Shown: positions 1 through 8,903, numbered from the stretch's first letter. The stretch: 64,000 nucleotides of DNA from Anaeroglomus sp964630775 (GCA_964630775.1 CAZVYY010000003.1:1-64000), one strand, 5' to 3'. The notes: a model not told the origin generated them from the sequence alone. Numbers and translations are program-made.

Positions 1-2
1 AT

Positions 3-1424
3 GAGACAATCGTGACAATTGGCGATGAGTCCCTGCTCGATGGATTCACCATCACCGGTGCGGCCAATCCCGAAGGGCCAAGCTATGGCGTTTACGGGTC
101 CGGCGTGAACTTTACGCTGGCCAATTGTGTCGTGGAAAATAACGATGATTATGGCATCCGGGCAATCAACGGCAATGTGACTCTGGAATTTTGTGACATC
201 CGGGGAAATAAAAGTGATGGAATCCGGCACTCCGGAGCGGGCTATACGCTTTCAATCCATAATTGCTGGATAAAAAAGCAGATGCAGAGTGGCGTTTTCT
301 GTCAGAACTCGACGCCGTTTATTTTTAACAGCATTGTCAGCGAGAGCGATTTGGCGGAAGCGGGAAGTGCCGGGGTTTTTGCATATAATCCCACCGCCAG
401 CCCCGTTTTATACAACTGCACGTTCGCTCATAATCGTAATATTGGAGTCGCCTTTACTGACGACCGAACCCTAAGCGACCCCAATGACAAGGATTATCCA
501 GACGTCCAGAACTGCATTCTGTGGTATAACAATGCCGGCAATGACCAGTTCGCAGGATTCCGAAAAGACCATATTCAGTATAGCTGCATCTACGACCCCA
601 ATAACCCGCAGGGCAGCCTGATCCCGGATGTCAATTACAATATCAGCGCCAATCCGCAGTTTGCTTACATTGACCCCAACAATGTGCGTATTGCCTATGC
701 ATCCCCCTGTAAAAATGCAGGCAATCCTTATTTGAGCTATGATGATCAGGTGGATATGGATGATAGAATCAGAGTCGCCGACCTTGTCGTTGACATCGGG
801 GCATACGAAGTGGTTTGCGAGGACACGTCCAACGCCTGGGACTGGAATGCCGACGGGCTGGTCAATCTGGCTGAATTCAATGCTTTTGCCAGGGTCTGGC
901 GGGCCCATGACCCCGCTGATCCGGCCTTGTATGACCCGAATTACCCCGAGCATGAGTATCTGACCGATCCGAATGGGCCGGGGATTGTCACGACGACAAG
1001 CGTTGCCCTGTGGTATCCGGATGGGCACACCTTGAACTATTCAACGGTCGGGTTAAGTCAATATGCCATCGACCTGGCTGACCTGATGGTCTGGATAGAA
1101 GACTCGCCGTGGCTGTGGACGGCCTGCTGGAAAACGGACATTTATCCGACGGAGAGTTCCCAGCCGGCCATGAGGATATCCGGCCTTGCGGAGTCCGAAG
1201 TTGTCTTAACCCAGTCTGTTGCGGAAAAAACCATTCAGGAACAGGCTGTGGAATTGGCCAGTACAATCGCTCAGCTTGAAGCGCTCTGGCTGGAAAATCC
1301 CGACCTCCGGCAGGAGATTAATCCGGATGATTGGAGTCGATTTATGGAGTCGGTTGTTCAAGACCTGTCTGATTTACAGACAAATGCTGTCCAAAAAGAA
1401 TATCTTGACTTGAAATCTCTGTAA
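3..1424 (+). CDS. Secreted parallel beta-helix protein with dockerin-like module (5' end missing)
   Basis: The reading frame is open from base 3, so the gene starts before the window; the GTG at 12 is internal. Residues 1-265 (counted from that GTG) show right-handed beta-helix repeats of the kind 'NCVVENNDDYGIRAINGN', ending in the usual closing block 'VVDIGAYEV' (259-267). An EF-hand/dockerin-like half follows at 276-297 (WDWNADGLVNLAEF), then a degenerate second half near 'IDLADLMVWI'. The last 80 residues are a charged, probably helical tail. The fold is normally secreted and often binds or cleaves polysaccharide, but no catalytic motif is visible, so substrate and activity are unknown. 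A perfect 11-bp inverted repeat lies 20 bases after the stop. Confidence 0.75.
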   Translation, partial: ETIVTIGDESLLDGFTITGAANPEGPSYGVYGSGVNFTLANCVVENNDDYGIRAINGNVTLEFCDIRGNKSDGIRHSGAGYTLSIHNCWIKKQMQSGVFCQNSTPFIFNSIVSESDLAEAGSAGVFAYNPTASPVLYNCTFAHNRNIGVAFTDDRTLSDPNDKDYPDVQNCILWYNNAGNDQFAGFRKDHIQYSCIYDPNNPQGSLIPDVNYNISANPQFAYIDPNNVRIAYASPCKNAGNPYLSYDDQVDMDDRIRVADLVVDIGAYEVVCEDTSNAWDWNADGLVNLAEFNAFARVWRAHDPADPALYDPNYPEHEYLTDPNGPGIVTTTSVALWYPDGHTLNYSTVGLSQYAIDLADLMVWIEDSPWLWTACWKTDIYPTESSQPAMRISGLAESEVVLTQSVAEKTIQEQAVELASTIAQLEALWLENPDLRQEINPDDWSRFMESVVQDLSDLQTNAVQKEYLDLKSL

Positions 1425-1443
1425 TTGTATAATGAGGTAAAAT

Positions 1444-1479
1444 GGCCGTGTACGAATAAGCCATTATGCGTACACGGCC
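1444..1479 (+). terminator. Perfect 11-bp stem-loop after the beta-helix gene
   Basis: GGCCGTGTACG (1444-1454) pairs perfectly with CGTACACGGCC (1469-1479) across a 14-base loop. No T-run follows, so this may be a transcript-end stabiliser rather than a classical terminator. It separates the beta-helix gene from the PEP-CTERM gene. Confidence 0.55.
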
Positions 1480-1506
1480 TTCAAAAACTAAATGAGGGGT
1501 CCAAAA

Positions 1507-2127
1507 ATGATGAAAAGAATTGTTTCACTTCTAATGATTGCGTGTGGCGTTCCTGTGGTCTGTGCTGGTTACAGCGATGGCTTGATTGGCCCCGGCGAGT
1601 ATGAAGGGGGTGTTGAGTGGGACAGCGGTTTGCTTGTGGTGGATGGGGGGGGGGCATATCGAATCGAAGTTCTGAGTCCCGCACGTCTTGAGGTTCGGTC
1701 CACATCATTGCCGGATAAGAACTGGTTCAATGGCGGCATACAGGACATTGTGCTTTATGGCAAAGCCCATCTGGACTATTACGGCGGATTGACTCAGGAA
1801 TTGACGGTACGCGGAAGCGCAATTTCCAATCTTTATGGTGGCCGCATTGACTATATCACAAGCCGACAATTCGTGAATTGGATTGACGGTCAACCGCAGG
1901 GACAGCATATCAACATTTACTGCAATCCCGGGTGGTCGTGGACGTATGAAAATAATGTCATCCGCGGCATTATCGGCCAGTGGCGGGACGGCTCCGCATT
2001 AAACATCAGATTCCTCAATGATCCTGATTACGACCCGGTCTGGTCCAACGTCAATGTCATCATCCCCGAACCGGCCACCATGCTGCTGCTTAGTTTGGGC
2101 GGATTGATGCTTCGCTGTAAGAGATGA
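1507..2127 (+). CDS. PEP-CTERM sorting domain protein
   Basis: A 206-residue exported protein. The start is placed at ATG 1507 (MMKRIVSLLMIACG) because GAGGGG at 1495-1500 is a well-spaced ribosome binding site; the upstream ATG at 1492 would bury that site. It has an N-terminal signal peptide (about 1-22), a beta-rich middle with repeated Gly/Asn/Asp turns, and a C-terminal PEP-CTERM tripartite tail (PEPATMLLLSLGGLMLRCKR: PEP motif, hydrophobic helix, basic end). Such tails are recognised by an exosortase and target the protein to the cell surface or exopolysaccharide. The central domain was not recognised. A run of ten G residues lies inside the coding sequence at 1645-1654. An intrinsic terminator follows. 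Confidence 0.85.
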   Translation: MMKRIVSLLMIACGVPVVCAGYSDGLIGPGEYEGGVEWDSGLLVVDGGGAYRIEVLSPARLEVRSTSLPDKNWFNGGIQDIVLYGKAHLDYYGGLTQELTVRGSAISNLYGGRIDYITSRQFVNWIDGQPQGQHINIYCNPGWSWTYENNVIRGIIGQWRDGSALNIRFLNDPDYDPVWSNVNVIIPEPATMLLLSLGGLMLRCKR

Positions 2128-2147
2128 AGTTGCGGCGCTAAAAATCA

Positions 2148-2182
2148 AAAGGCTTCTGCTGTCATAAGCAGGAGCCTTTTTT
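2148..2182 (+). terminator. Rho-independent terminator
   Basis: AAGGCTTCTGCT (2149-2160) pairs with AGCAGGAGCCTT (2167-2178), with one G-T pair and a 6-base loop, followed by a T-run to 2182. It ends the PEP-CTERM transcript. Confidence 0.85.
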
Positions 2183-2254
2183 ATGAATATCGACGGCGAC
2201 GGTGTTGATCGCCAATATGGCAATGCTGTCGATGTCGGGGCCGATGAGGTCTAA
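2183..2254 (+). pseudogene. Remnant of a beta-helix protein C-terminus
   Basis: These 24 codons start at an ATG directly after the terminator T-run and end in TAA. They read NIDGDGVDRQYGN followed by AVDVGADEV. This matches the closing block of secreted beta-helix proteins ('DGD.R...AVDIGADEV'); compare VVDIGAYEV in the gene at the start of the window. There is no ribosome binding site and the upstream part is missing, so it is read as the leftover 3' end of a lost copy. Confidence 0.5.
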
Positions 2255-2708
2255 ATCCAGATTCCCAACAGCCCATGCCCACGCGGAACATTCAATTCAA
2301 TGGAAAATAGAAAATATCCCTCCTGTATCCTTACATCCCTGTATTCTGTATTCCTTTTGTCCACATAGCGCAAATTACGCTAACACTATCTTGCTATTCG
2401 TCAAAAAAATAAAAATTTTTTTCTCCTTATCCGGCCTGGGTTTATAAAAACTCACGCTCTGTGCTATTTCGATTTTTCGAACAAAAAACGCAAGTCCGTC
2501 CCTTAGGTAGAGGGCGAGAGAAAACGCCTGATGGGTGACATGGAAATGAGAAGGGTATTCAGGGCGCACGGGCATCCTGCCCGTAAAACATATAGAAAAG
2601 GAGAACAGATAGGAAATGATAAAACCAAATACCTCACCGCAGGACGGCCACACACAAGACCACCCCGAAGTCTCCGGGTCCGTCGAAGGTATCCGGCCTG
2701 AATCAACC
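2255..2708. other. Intergenic stretch without a recognised gene
   Basis: No convincing coding sequence on either strand. It is AT-rich around 2400-2480 and holds one short perfect hairpin, ACGGGCA (2568-2574) / TGCCCGT (2578-2584) with a 3-base loop, resembling small dispersed palindromes. It lies downstream of the minus-strand DUF2617 gene. Confidence 0.5.
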
Positions 2709-3257
2709 TTACGTATGCAGGTCAAACAGCGATTGTGTCTTAATAATCGTCACCTGATCCGGAAACGCATGAAACGCATGGATGTGCAGTTCGTGACGAC
2801 GTGCTTCAAAATCTATGTAACTGAACGGCTCCAGCCCGCCGGCTGCATACTCCGGAAAAGCGATAAACATTCCCCGATTTCTCGCAAACCGCTGCAAATC
2901 CGTGTGGCTCTGGCGGTACAGGTTGGCGCTCATTTTTTCGATCTGAAAATCGGTCATGTAGTTGAGACCCCGGCTCAGGGAGCATTTGTGGGTCCGCTGA
3001 CCCCGGAATTGGAATCGCTCAATCAGGCCGCGTTTGGGCAGCAGCATGCTGTTGGGGCTGATCAGTTCGGTCAGGCACATATCGCCCACGAAGAGGCTGA
3101 CCACATGCGAGCATCCCGTCGCCCACAGCATCATTTCGTAATTTTCGGTTTTGAGGTGCCTGCGGCCGAAAATGGTGAACAGTTCAGGGTGCAGCGGCCG
3201 CTGAAACAGCGAAAACGTCAGCTCACTGACAGCTACATTGGTTTTGGGCGACTCCAT
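2709..3257 (-). CDS. DUF2617 family protein
   Basis: A 182-residue cytoplasmic protein without signal or membrane segment. The start at 3257 is supported by TTGGAGAGCT just upstream. Features recalled from planctomycete DUF2617 proteins include an early 'F.RPLHPELF' motif (about 18-28), a middle 'LPKRGLIERFQFRGQRTH' block, and a C-terminal 'FHAFPDQVTIIKTQSLFDL' segment close to the usual 'TFHTFPD..AVVKTQSL'. The function of the family is unknown. The overlapping plus-strand frame at 2616-3407 has no family resemblance and is a shadow. The gene is divergent from the S46 peptidase. Confidence 0.8.
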   Translation of the reverse strand: MESPKTNVAVSELTFSLFQRPLHPELFTIFGRRHLKTENYEMMLWATGCSHVVSLFVGDMCLTELISPNSMLLPKRGLIERFQFRGQRTHKCSLSRGLNYMTDFQIEKMSANLYRQSHTDLQRFARNRGMFIAFPEYAAGGLEPFSYIDFEARRHELHIHAFHAFPDQVTIIKTQSLFDLHT

Positions 3258-3507
3258 AGCTCTCCAATACTTAGCGATTACGATTCTTTCACGCCTGATT
3301 ATAGCAAATATGCCGTTTTAAAATCAAGGCCTCTAATAATACTGAAAACGGGGCCGGGGGTTCTTATCGGACGAAAATTTCATAAAGACAAGAGGGAAAA
3401 TAACTAAAGAAACTTAAATTATTTTTGTAAAAAATTTATTTTTCGGTACTCTGTTCGTTTATTACGGAGTGAATACCAAAATCTGAATCCAGCTAAAGGA
3501 GTTTTCG

Positions 3508-5697
3508 ATGCGAAAGACCATGGGATGTGTCGTGTTATCGGTACTGTTAGTCGCCGGCTGCCAGACGCGGACCGGCCGGGAATCGGCCTACTGCAACCCC
3601 GGCGGGATGTGGATGCCGCACCAGATGAGCGGGCATATCGAGACCTTGCGGGCATTGGGTGTGGAGCAGCCCGAACAATTTACCGACCTGACCGGCCATC
3701 CGCTGGGGGCGATTGTCTGGCTGGGCGGCTGCTCGGCATCGTTTGTCTCGCCCGACGGCCTGATTATCACCAATCACCATTGCGCGACGTCCACGCTGCA
3801 ATGCAATTCGACCGCTGAGTGCAATCGCCTCGAACAGGGATTTCTGGCACGCACCAGGGAAGAAGAACTGCCCGGCGAAATCGGCAAGAAGGTCTGGCTC
3901 ATCCATGATATTCAGGATGTTACCGGACGTGTGCTGGAGAGTCTGGACACCGTGGCCGACCCGATGGAGCGGACCAACACGATTGAGGATCGCATCAAGG
4001 CCATTATTGCCGAGCATGAGAAATCCGATGAGGGCATTCGCTGCTCGGTGCGGTCATTTTATGAACAGCAGCAGTATTACCTGATTACCCAGTTTGAAAT
4101 ACGCGATGTGCGGCTGGTCTATGCCCCGCACAGCGGCATCGGCTGGTACGGCGGCGATATCGACAACTGGCACTGGCCGCGGCACACGGGCGATTATACG
4201 TTCCTGCGGGCGTATGTCGGGCCGGACGGCAAGCCGGCGGAGTATTCCAAAAACAACGTGCCTTATCAGCCCAAACATTACCTGAAGATTGCGACTGAGC
4301 CGCTGTGCGAAGGGGACTTCGTGATGGTGGCGGGTTTTCCCGGCAGGACCCAGCGGTGGAAGACCGCCGAGGAACTGGCGTTTGCCTGCAACGTGCAGCA
4401 GCCGCAGCAGATTGCAATTATGAAAGAGGTGGCGGATTTGTATCGCCAGCTTGGCGAGCGCAGTGAGGATATCGAAATCAAGATTACGCCGTCGCTGCGC
4501 GGTGTGATGAATCACCTGCAGTTGCTGGAAATGACGCAGGATAATTTCGTGCAGTACGGGCTGGTCAAGGTCAAAGAGCAGTCGCAGGCCAAGCTGGTGC
4601 GGTGGATTCAAGGCGACCCGCAGCGGCAGCAGCAGTGGGGCGATGTGTTTGAGCAGATTAACCAGATTAACGCACCGCGGCAGCAGCGCTGGTACCGCGA
4701 TTACATGGTTGGCAACATTGCCGGGTCGGTGCAGATGATTCGGGCAGCGCATACGATTGTCCGGATGGCCGAGGAACGGCCCAAGGCGGACGCCGAACGC
4801 GACCCGGAATTCCAGCAGCGCAACTGGGACCGTATCGCCGACGGCCTGCGGCAGATTCAGGTCAGCTATGATCCGGTCATCGATAAGGCGGTTCTGGGCT
4901 TTTACCTGTCCAAACTCCGCGGCCTGTCCGACGAGGACCAGGCTCCTGTGCTGGCGGCATTCGGCGAGGAGGTCAACTGGGATGCGGCGGGGACGCAGTT
5001 TATGATTGAATCGCTGTATCGGGATGTGAAGCTGGCGGATGCGGAGTATCGCGTCAAGCTGCTGAATACCGCGACGCTGGAGGAATTGCAGGCGATGCCG
5101 GACCCGATCATGCAACTTGCACTGCGATTGCGGCCGCTGACCAAACAGATGGACGATGACGGCAAGATTTACGAAGGCCAGATGTTATTGGCGCGCAAGG
5201 GCTATGTCGAGGCGATGAATGCCTTTGCGGGCAGCCCGGTCGCCCCGGATGCCAACGGCACGCTGCGGATTACCTACGGGACGGTCAAGGGCTATCGGCC
5301 GGCGTGGTATGCGTCGACCTATCGGCCGTTTACGACGGTTGAGGAAATGCTGAAAAAACACACCGGCCAGCCGCCGTTTGATGTGCCCGATGCACTGATC
5401 GAGGCGGCCAAACAGCGACAGGGCAGCCGGTTCGAGTCGTGGGCACTGGGGGATATTCCGGTGGATTTCCTGAGCGATCTGGATATTACCGGCGGCAACT
5501 CCGGCTCAGCGACGCTCAACCGCAAAGGCGAACTGGTGGGGCTGGTCTTTGACGGCAACTCCGAGGCGCTGGCCAGCAACTGGATTTTTATGCCCGATAT
5601 CACCCGCGCCATCCATGTGGATATTCGATATATCCTGTGGATTATGCAGGATGTGGACCATGCGGACAATCTCCTGCAGGAATTGGGTGTCAAGTAG
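3508..5697 (+). CDS. S46 family dipeptidyl-peptidase (DPP7-type), predicted lipoprotein
   Basis: A 729-residue serine exopeptidase that would release dipeptides from peptide N-termini outside the cytoplasm. The N-terminus is a lipoprotein signal (VAGC, Cys18), so it is probably membrane-anchored. The chymotrypsin-like half shows NHHC at 89-92 with the catalytic His, and the C-terminal half shows 'DITGGNSGSAT' with the catalytic Ser665. Length fits S46 enzymes (about 700-730). Eighteen residues after the serine is Gly683 (VFDGN). From memory, Porphyromonas DPP11 has Arg at the matching place and DPP7 has Gly, so preference for hydrophobic rather than acidic P1 residues is inferred. AAAGGAG precedes the ATG. 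It stands alone, upstream of a hairpin-rich gap. Confidence 0.92.
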   Translation: MRKTMGCVVLSVLLVAGCQTRTGRESAYCNPGGMWMPHQMSGHIETLRALGVEQPEQFTDLTGHPLGAIVWLGGCSASFVSPDGLIITNHHCATSTLQCNSTAECNRLEQGFLARTREEELPGEIGKKVWLIHDIQDVTGRVLESLDTVADPMERTNTIEDRIKAIIAEHEKSDEGIRCSVRSFYEQQQYYLITQFEIRDVRLVYAPHSGIGWYGGDIDNWHWPRHTGDYTFLRAYVGPDGKPAEYSKNNVPYQPKHYLKIATEPLCEGDFVMVAGFPGRTQRWKTAEELAFACNVQQPQQIAIMKEVADLYRQLGERSEDIEIKITPSLRGVMNHLQLLEMTQDNFVQYGLVKVKEQSQAKLVRWIQGDPQRQQQWGDVFEQINQINAPRQQRWYRDYMVGNIAGSVQMIRAAHTIVRMAEERPKADAERDPEFQQRNWDRIADGLRQIQVSYDPVIDKAVLGFYLSKLRGLSDEDQAPVLAAFGEEVNWDAAGTQFMIESLYRDVKLADAEYRVKLLNTATLEELQAMPDPIMQLALRLRPLTKQMDDDGKIYEGQMLLARKGYVEAMNAFAGSPVAPDANGTLRITYGTVKGYRPAWYASTYRPFTTVEEMLKKHTGQPPFDVPDALIEAAKQRQGSRFESWALGDIPVDFLSDLDITGGNSGSATLNRKGELVGLVFDGNSEALASNWIFMPDITRAIHVDIRYILWIMQDVDHADNLLQELGVK

Positions 5698-6272
5698 GCG
5701 TGTCGTTTTCGATTGATGATTGAGGGATTGGGAGAAATTGCGTGGGCATGTGTCGCCCCGCTGGGGCTTTTGGGTGGGGGGGGGTATGTTTCCGGCGGTT
5801 TCCACCGCCGGCTATTGTGGCGTGACCCCGTTCGGGGTCTGAATGCTGAGATCAAAAATGGTCAGAAAGAGAAGGTAACATGGATGAAACCATGAAAAGA
5901 TATTGGCGCAAAACGGTATTAGTGTATTTGGTTTTTTCAGTATCATTTTTGGCTTTTCGTGTGGTTATTGTGGGATGTCCCTGCGGGACTGAATCAGGAA
6001 GACAAGAAGACGGGAATATAAGTGAGGTATGCAAGAATACAAGTATGCGGGTATACAGAATGACAAAATACTAAATCCGAAGCAAAATGAGAAAGTTCGT
6101 AGTTCGGAGTTCGTAGAAGATTTGAAATTTCAGATTTCAGAAAGGACAACCACGATGTTACTTCAGAATCAAAATGCACGGGATTGAAGAAGGGGCAGGC
6201 ACGGGGGTAGTAACGGCGTGGATATGATCCACCCGCGAAATTATCGGTCGGAGAGTTTTTTTGGGGGGGGCG
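5698..6272. other. Long intergenic region with dispersed-repeat hairpins and simple repeats
   Basis: No gene supported over about 575 bases. It contains a three-hairpin REP-like cluster (5755-5839), a further small hairpin GTCCC/GGGAC at 5977-5989, a stuttered 'GTTCGTAG' stretch around 6094-6117, a G9 run (5776-5784), and a T7G8 run (6256-6270) next to the minus-strand nuclease gene. A 64-codon frame at 5880-6074 runs through one of the hairpins and is judged spurious. Confidence 0.6.
5755..5839. repeat. REP-like element of three perfect hairpins
   Basis: Three successive perfect inverted repeats: GCCCC/GGGGC (5755-5767, 3-base loop), CCGGCGGT/ACCGCCGG (5792-5811, 4-base loop), GACCCC/GGGGTC (5824-5839, 4-base loop). 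The motif style resembles intergenic palindromic elements dispersed in planctomycete and related genomes (general knowledge, not searched here). A second, reduced version with the same GTCTGAAT/GACTGAAT-type tail lies near 5977-5993. Confidence 0.6.
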
Positions 6273-6767
6273 TTACTCGACACCGAGTTTGAGGCGGAGG
6301 GTTTGGAGGTTGACGACGTCTTCACGGTTGTAGATAAGCAGGGTCTGGAGGGCGGCGAGGTCGTTGTTGTTGATATAATCCCACCAGAGTTTAACGGCCA
6401 TCCAGCCATCGATGCCTTTGGACTGGCGGGCGATTCCCAGCTTGACTTCGACGGCCTTGAGGCCGCCTTTGAGCTTGTGTCTCCAGCAGTCATACATCAA
6501 ATCCCGGTGCTTGAACTGCCGTTCGAGGTCCAGGCCGAGGCTGTGTTTGATGAATGGCAGGTCAAAACGACGGCCGTTGTAGGTGTAGAGGGTGTTGACG
6601 CCGGCCAGGATGTCGGACAGGGCAAGGTCTGTAATCTGCGGGCCGACGAGCTGGAAGGGGGTGATGATGTCCTCTTTTTCGAGGGCGACGCCGATGACAG
6701 TCAGGGCGTGGTGGGTGCGGCTGCTGCCGGTGGTCTCAATATCCAGATAGGCCCGAACGATGCTCAT
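6273..6767 (-). CDS. DEDD-type 3'-5' exonuclease / ribonuclease H-like protein
   Basis: A 164-residue RNase H-fold nuclease of the YprB/RNase_H_2 kind. The first acidic pair is in YLDIETTG (Asp9, Glu11), a second in 'YTYNGRRFDLPFI', and the last in 'YNREDVVNL'. These are the metal-binding acidic residues of the DEDD superfamily. It lacks the long N- or C-terminal extensions of some relatives. It starts 2 bases after the folP stop, so it is the third gene of pdxB-folP-nuclease. The exact substrate is unknown. A T7G8 run sits immediately beyond its stop codon. Confidence 0.82.
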   Translation of the reverse strand: MSIVRAYLDIETTGSSRTHHALTVIGVALEKEDIITPFQLVGPQITDLALSDILAGVNTLYTYNGRRFDLPFIKHSLGLDLERQFKHRDLMYDCWRHKLKGGLKAVEVKLGIARQSKGIDGWMAVKLWWDYINNNDLAALQTLLIYNREDVVNLQTLRLKLGVE

Positions 6768-6769
6768 GC

Positions 6770-7621
6770 TCAGGCTCTGATGATGGCGTTGGCGACTTTG
6801 ACGACATCGGCCATTTGGGCGACATCGTGGACGCGGACGATGGAGGCGCCTTTGGCGATGGCCAGTGCGACGGTGGCGGCGGTGCCGTAGAGGCGGTCGG
6901 CGGGGGTGTCTTTGCCGGTAAGCTGGCCGATGAAGCGTTTGCGGCTGGTGCCGACGAGGACTCGAAAGCCCGCGGCGGTCAGTGCATCGAGGTGATTGAG
7001 CAGCGTCAGGTTGTGGGCGGTGGTCTTGCCAAAACCGATGCCGGGGTCGAGAAAGATTCGCTCTTTGGGGATGCCGGCCTGTTGGGCAGAAGCGGCACGC
7101 GCAAGCAGGACATCTTTGACCTCCGCGACGACGTCGGTATAGTGCGGATTATGCTGCATGGTGGCGGGGGTGCCCTGGGCGTGCATTAACACGACAGGGA
7201 CTTGCCTGGCGGCGGCCAGGGCGGTCATCTGCGGATTAGCCAGGGCGGTGACATCGTTGATGATGGAAGCTCCCGCATCCAGGGCGGCGGCGGCGACGTC
7301 GGGATGGGCGGTGTCGATACTGATGGGGGCGTCGGTCTGTTTTCGCAGGGCCGCGATGACAGGGACGGCACGGCGAATCTGCTCGGCTGGCTCGACGGGC
7401 AGGGAGCCGGGACGGGTGGATTCGGGGCCGATATCGATGATGGCGGCACCGTCGGCGAGCATCTGCAGGCCGTGGTCAACGGCTTTGTCTGCGGACAGAA
7501 ATTGCCCGCCGTCACTGAACGAATCGGGCGTAACGTTGAGGATGCCCATGATGAGGCAGCCGGAGGAAAAATCCAGCGTCCCTGCGGGCCAGCGAAGGAT
7601 GGACGGCGTTAACCCTGACAT
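6770..7621 (-). CDS. folP: Dihydropteroate synthase
   Basis: A 283-residue TIM-barrel enzyme that joins p-aminobenzoate to 6-hydroxymethyl-dihydropterin diphosphate in folate synthesis; cytoplasmic. The N-terminal signature MGILNVTPDSFSDGG is at 25-39, followed by 'IDIGPESTRPGS' and 'PISIDT' loops, 'INDV', 'DPGIGFGKT' and 'LVGTSRKRFIG', all standard folP blocks. Its first codons overlap the 3' end of pdxB by 13 bases, so the two are translationally linked. Confidence 0.96.
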   Translation of the reverse strand: MSGLTPSILRWPAGTLDFSSGCLIMGILNVTPDSFSDGGQFLSADKAVDHGLQMLADGAAIIDIGPESTRPGSLPVEPAEQIRRAVPVIAALRKQTDAPISIDTAHPDVAAAALDAGASIINDVTALANPQMTALAAARQVPVVLMHAQGTPATMQHNPHYTDVVAEVKDVLLARAASAQQAGIPKERIFLDPGIGFGKTTAHNLTLLNHLDALTAAGFRVLVGTSRKRFIGQLTGKDTPADRLYGTAATVALAIAKGASIVRVHDVAQMADVVKVANAIIRA

Positions 7622-8766
7622 ATCTGAAAACCGATTCCGGCGAGTTTGCGGGCCAGCGAGCTGCGGGTGTCCGGCACAAAGACTTTGGTATTCTGGAATT
7701 CCCGACGTTCGGGATAGTTTTTACGGAGCATGTCGAAGAATTCGCCGCGTTTGGCCGGTTCCTGCAGCAGGATTTCGCGGGTGTTGAAGTCGTCGCGGTT
7801 GATGACATAAATCGACTGGACAACATCGTGAATGATCTGTTCCTCGAATTGTTTGAGCTGGTCGGCGGTCAGACGGATTTCCGGGACCTGCGGTTTCGGG
7901 AGGAAATCGGCGATGGCGTGGACGGTTTTGCGATTGAAGAATTTGCACAGGGCTTCGTAAATCATCATCAGGCCTGCGACTTTGCCATCGAAGGAATAGC
8001 CGGCGATATGCGGGGTGGATAAATCGACGCGGGCCAGCAGGTCGCCGTCGATATTGGGTTCGTTTTCCCAGACGTCGAGCACGACGCCGGCGAGGCGTTT
8101 TTCATGCATGGCCTTTTTGAGGGCGATTGTGTCCATGACGCCGCCGCGGGAGGTATTCAGGAAAAAGGCTCCTTTTTTGAGCCGGGCGAAAAAGGCGGCA
8201 TCGGCCAGATGATACGTTTTGTCCTGTCCATCGCGGGTCAGCGGGGTGTGCAGGGTGACGAAATCGCAGTTGAAGACCTCCTCGATGGGGCGGTATTTGG
8301 GGTCGCCGGTCTGGCGGGCCAGCGGGGGGTCGTTCAGGATGGTGGTCATGCCCAGCGCGTCGCATTTTTTGGCGACGCGGGAGCCGACATTGCCAACGCC
8401 GACGATACCGATGGATTTGCCGGCCAGATGGAATTTGTGTTTTTTGCCGAGTGCCAGCAGGGCGGCGGTGATGTATTCGGCGACGCTGTTGGCGTTGGAG
8501 CCGGGGGCGGAGGAAAACCCGATGCCGTGCTGAGCCAGATAGTCCCGGTCGATGTGTTCAAAACCGATGGTGGCGGTGGCGACAAAGCGGACCCGGCTGC
8601 CGGCCAGCAGGGTGCTGTTGACCTGGGTGACACTGCGGACCAGCAGGGCATCGGCATCGGCGACGAGGTCGGGGGTGATTTTTCGCCCGGGGCAGAGTAT
8701 GACTTCGCCCAGATGGGCACAACACGGTTCCACAAACGGGATATTCTGGTCGGCTACAATCTTCAT
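7609..8766 (-). CDS. pdxB: 4-phosphoerythronate dehydrogenase
   Basis: A 385-residue D-2-hydroxyacid dehydrogenase for the second step of DXP-dependent pyridoxal phosphate synthesis. The Rossmann motif GVGNVG is at 123-128, with 'TSRGGVMD', 'ENEPNID' and 'HIAGYS' catalytic-domain blocks. The C-terminal part (about 290-385, including 'NYPERREF') matches the PdxB dimerisation domain rather than a SerA ACT domain, which separates it from phosphoglycerate dehydrogenase. It is first of a minus-strand group with folP and the nuclease. Its neighbour across a terminator makes or uses PLP-linked aminotransfer, a loose functional fit. Confidence 0.88.
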   Translation of the reverse strand: MKIVADQNIPFVEPCCAHLGEVILCPGRKITPDLVADADALLVRSVTQVNSTLLAGSRVRFVATATIGFEHIDRDYLAQHGIGFSSAPGSNANSVAEYITAALLALGKKHKFHLAGKSIGIVGVGNVGSRVAKKCDALGMTTILNDPPLARQTGDPKYRPIEEVFNCDFVTLHTPLTRDGQDKTYHLADAAFFARLKKGAFFLNTSRGGVMDTIALKKAMHEKRLAGVVLDVWENEPNIDGDLLARVDLSTPHIAGYSFDGKVAGLMMIYEALCKFFNRKTVHAIADFLPKPQVPEIRLTADQLKQFEEQIIHDVVQSIYVINRDDFNTREILLQEPAKRGEFFDMLRKNYPERREFQNTKVFVPDTRSSLARKLAGIGFQICQG

Positions 8767-8844
8767 CGTTTTTCTCGTAAAAGAAGTTTTTGTCCAAGTT
8801 CCATCCGTGTAGTTTGTGCATTTTGTGCGGAGCTGTCAAGCACG

Positions 8845-8879
8845 AAAAAAGGCCTTTGGACAATTTGCCAAAGGCCTTT
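8845..8879 (-). terminator. Rho-independent terminator for the aminotransferase operon
   Basis: Minus-strand AAAGGCCTTTGG / CCAAAGGCCTTT stem (8849-8879, 8-base loop) followed on that strand by a run of T residues (8845-8850). It lies 25 bases after the aminotransferase stop. Confidence 0.88.
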
Positions 8880-8903
8880 GGAACTCAATCGAATCGACGG
8901 GAT

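Noticed and set aside
2616..3407. Long plus-strand frame of 263 codons
   Set aside because: It lies opposite the DUF2617 gene, which has family motifs and a ribosome site; the plus frame has neither.
5880..6074. 64-codon frame that could be a small lipoprotein (VIVGC)
   Set aside because: The Cys region is encoded by a REP-like hairpin and the remainder is low-complexity; only a weak ribosome site.
7609..8766. SerA (phosphoglycerate dehydrogenase) for the 385-residue dehydrogenase
   Set aside because: C-terminal domain fits PdxB dimerisation rather than ACT; adjacent serine-like genes are in another operon.
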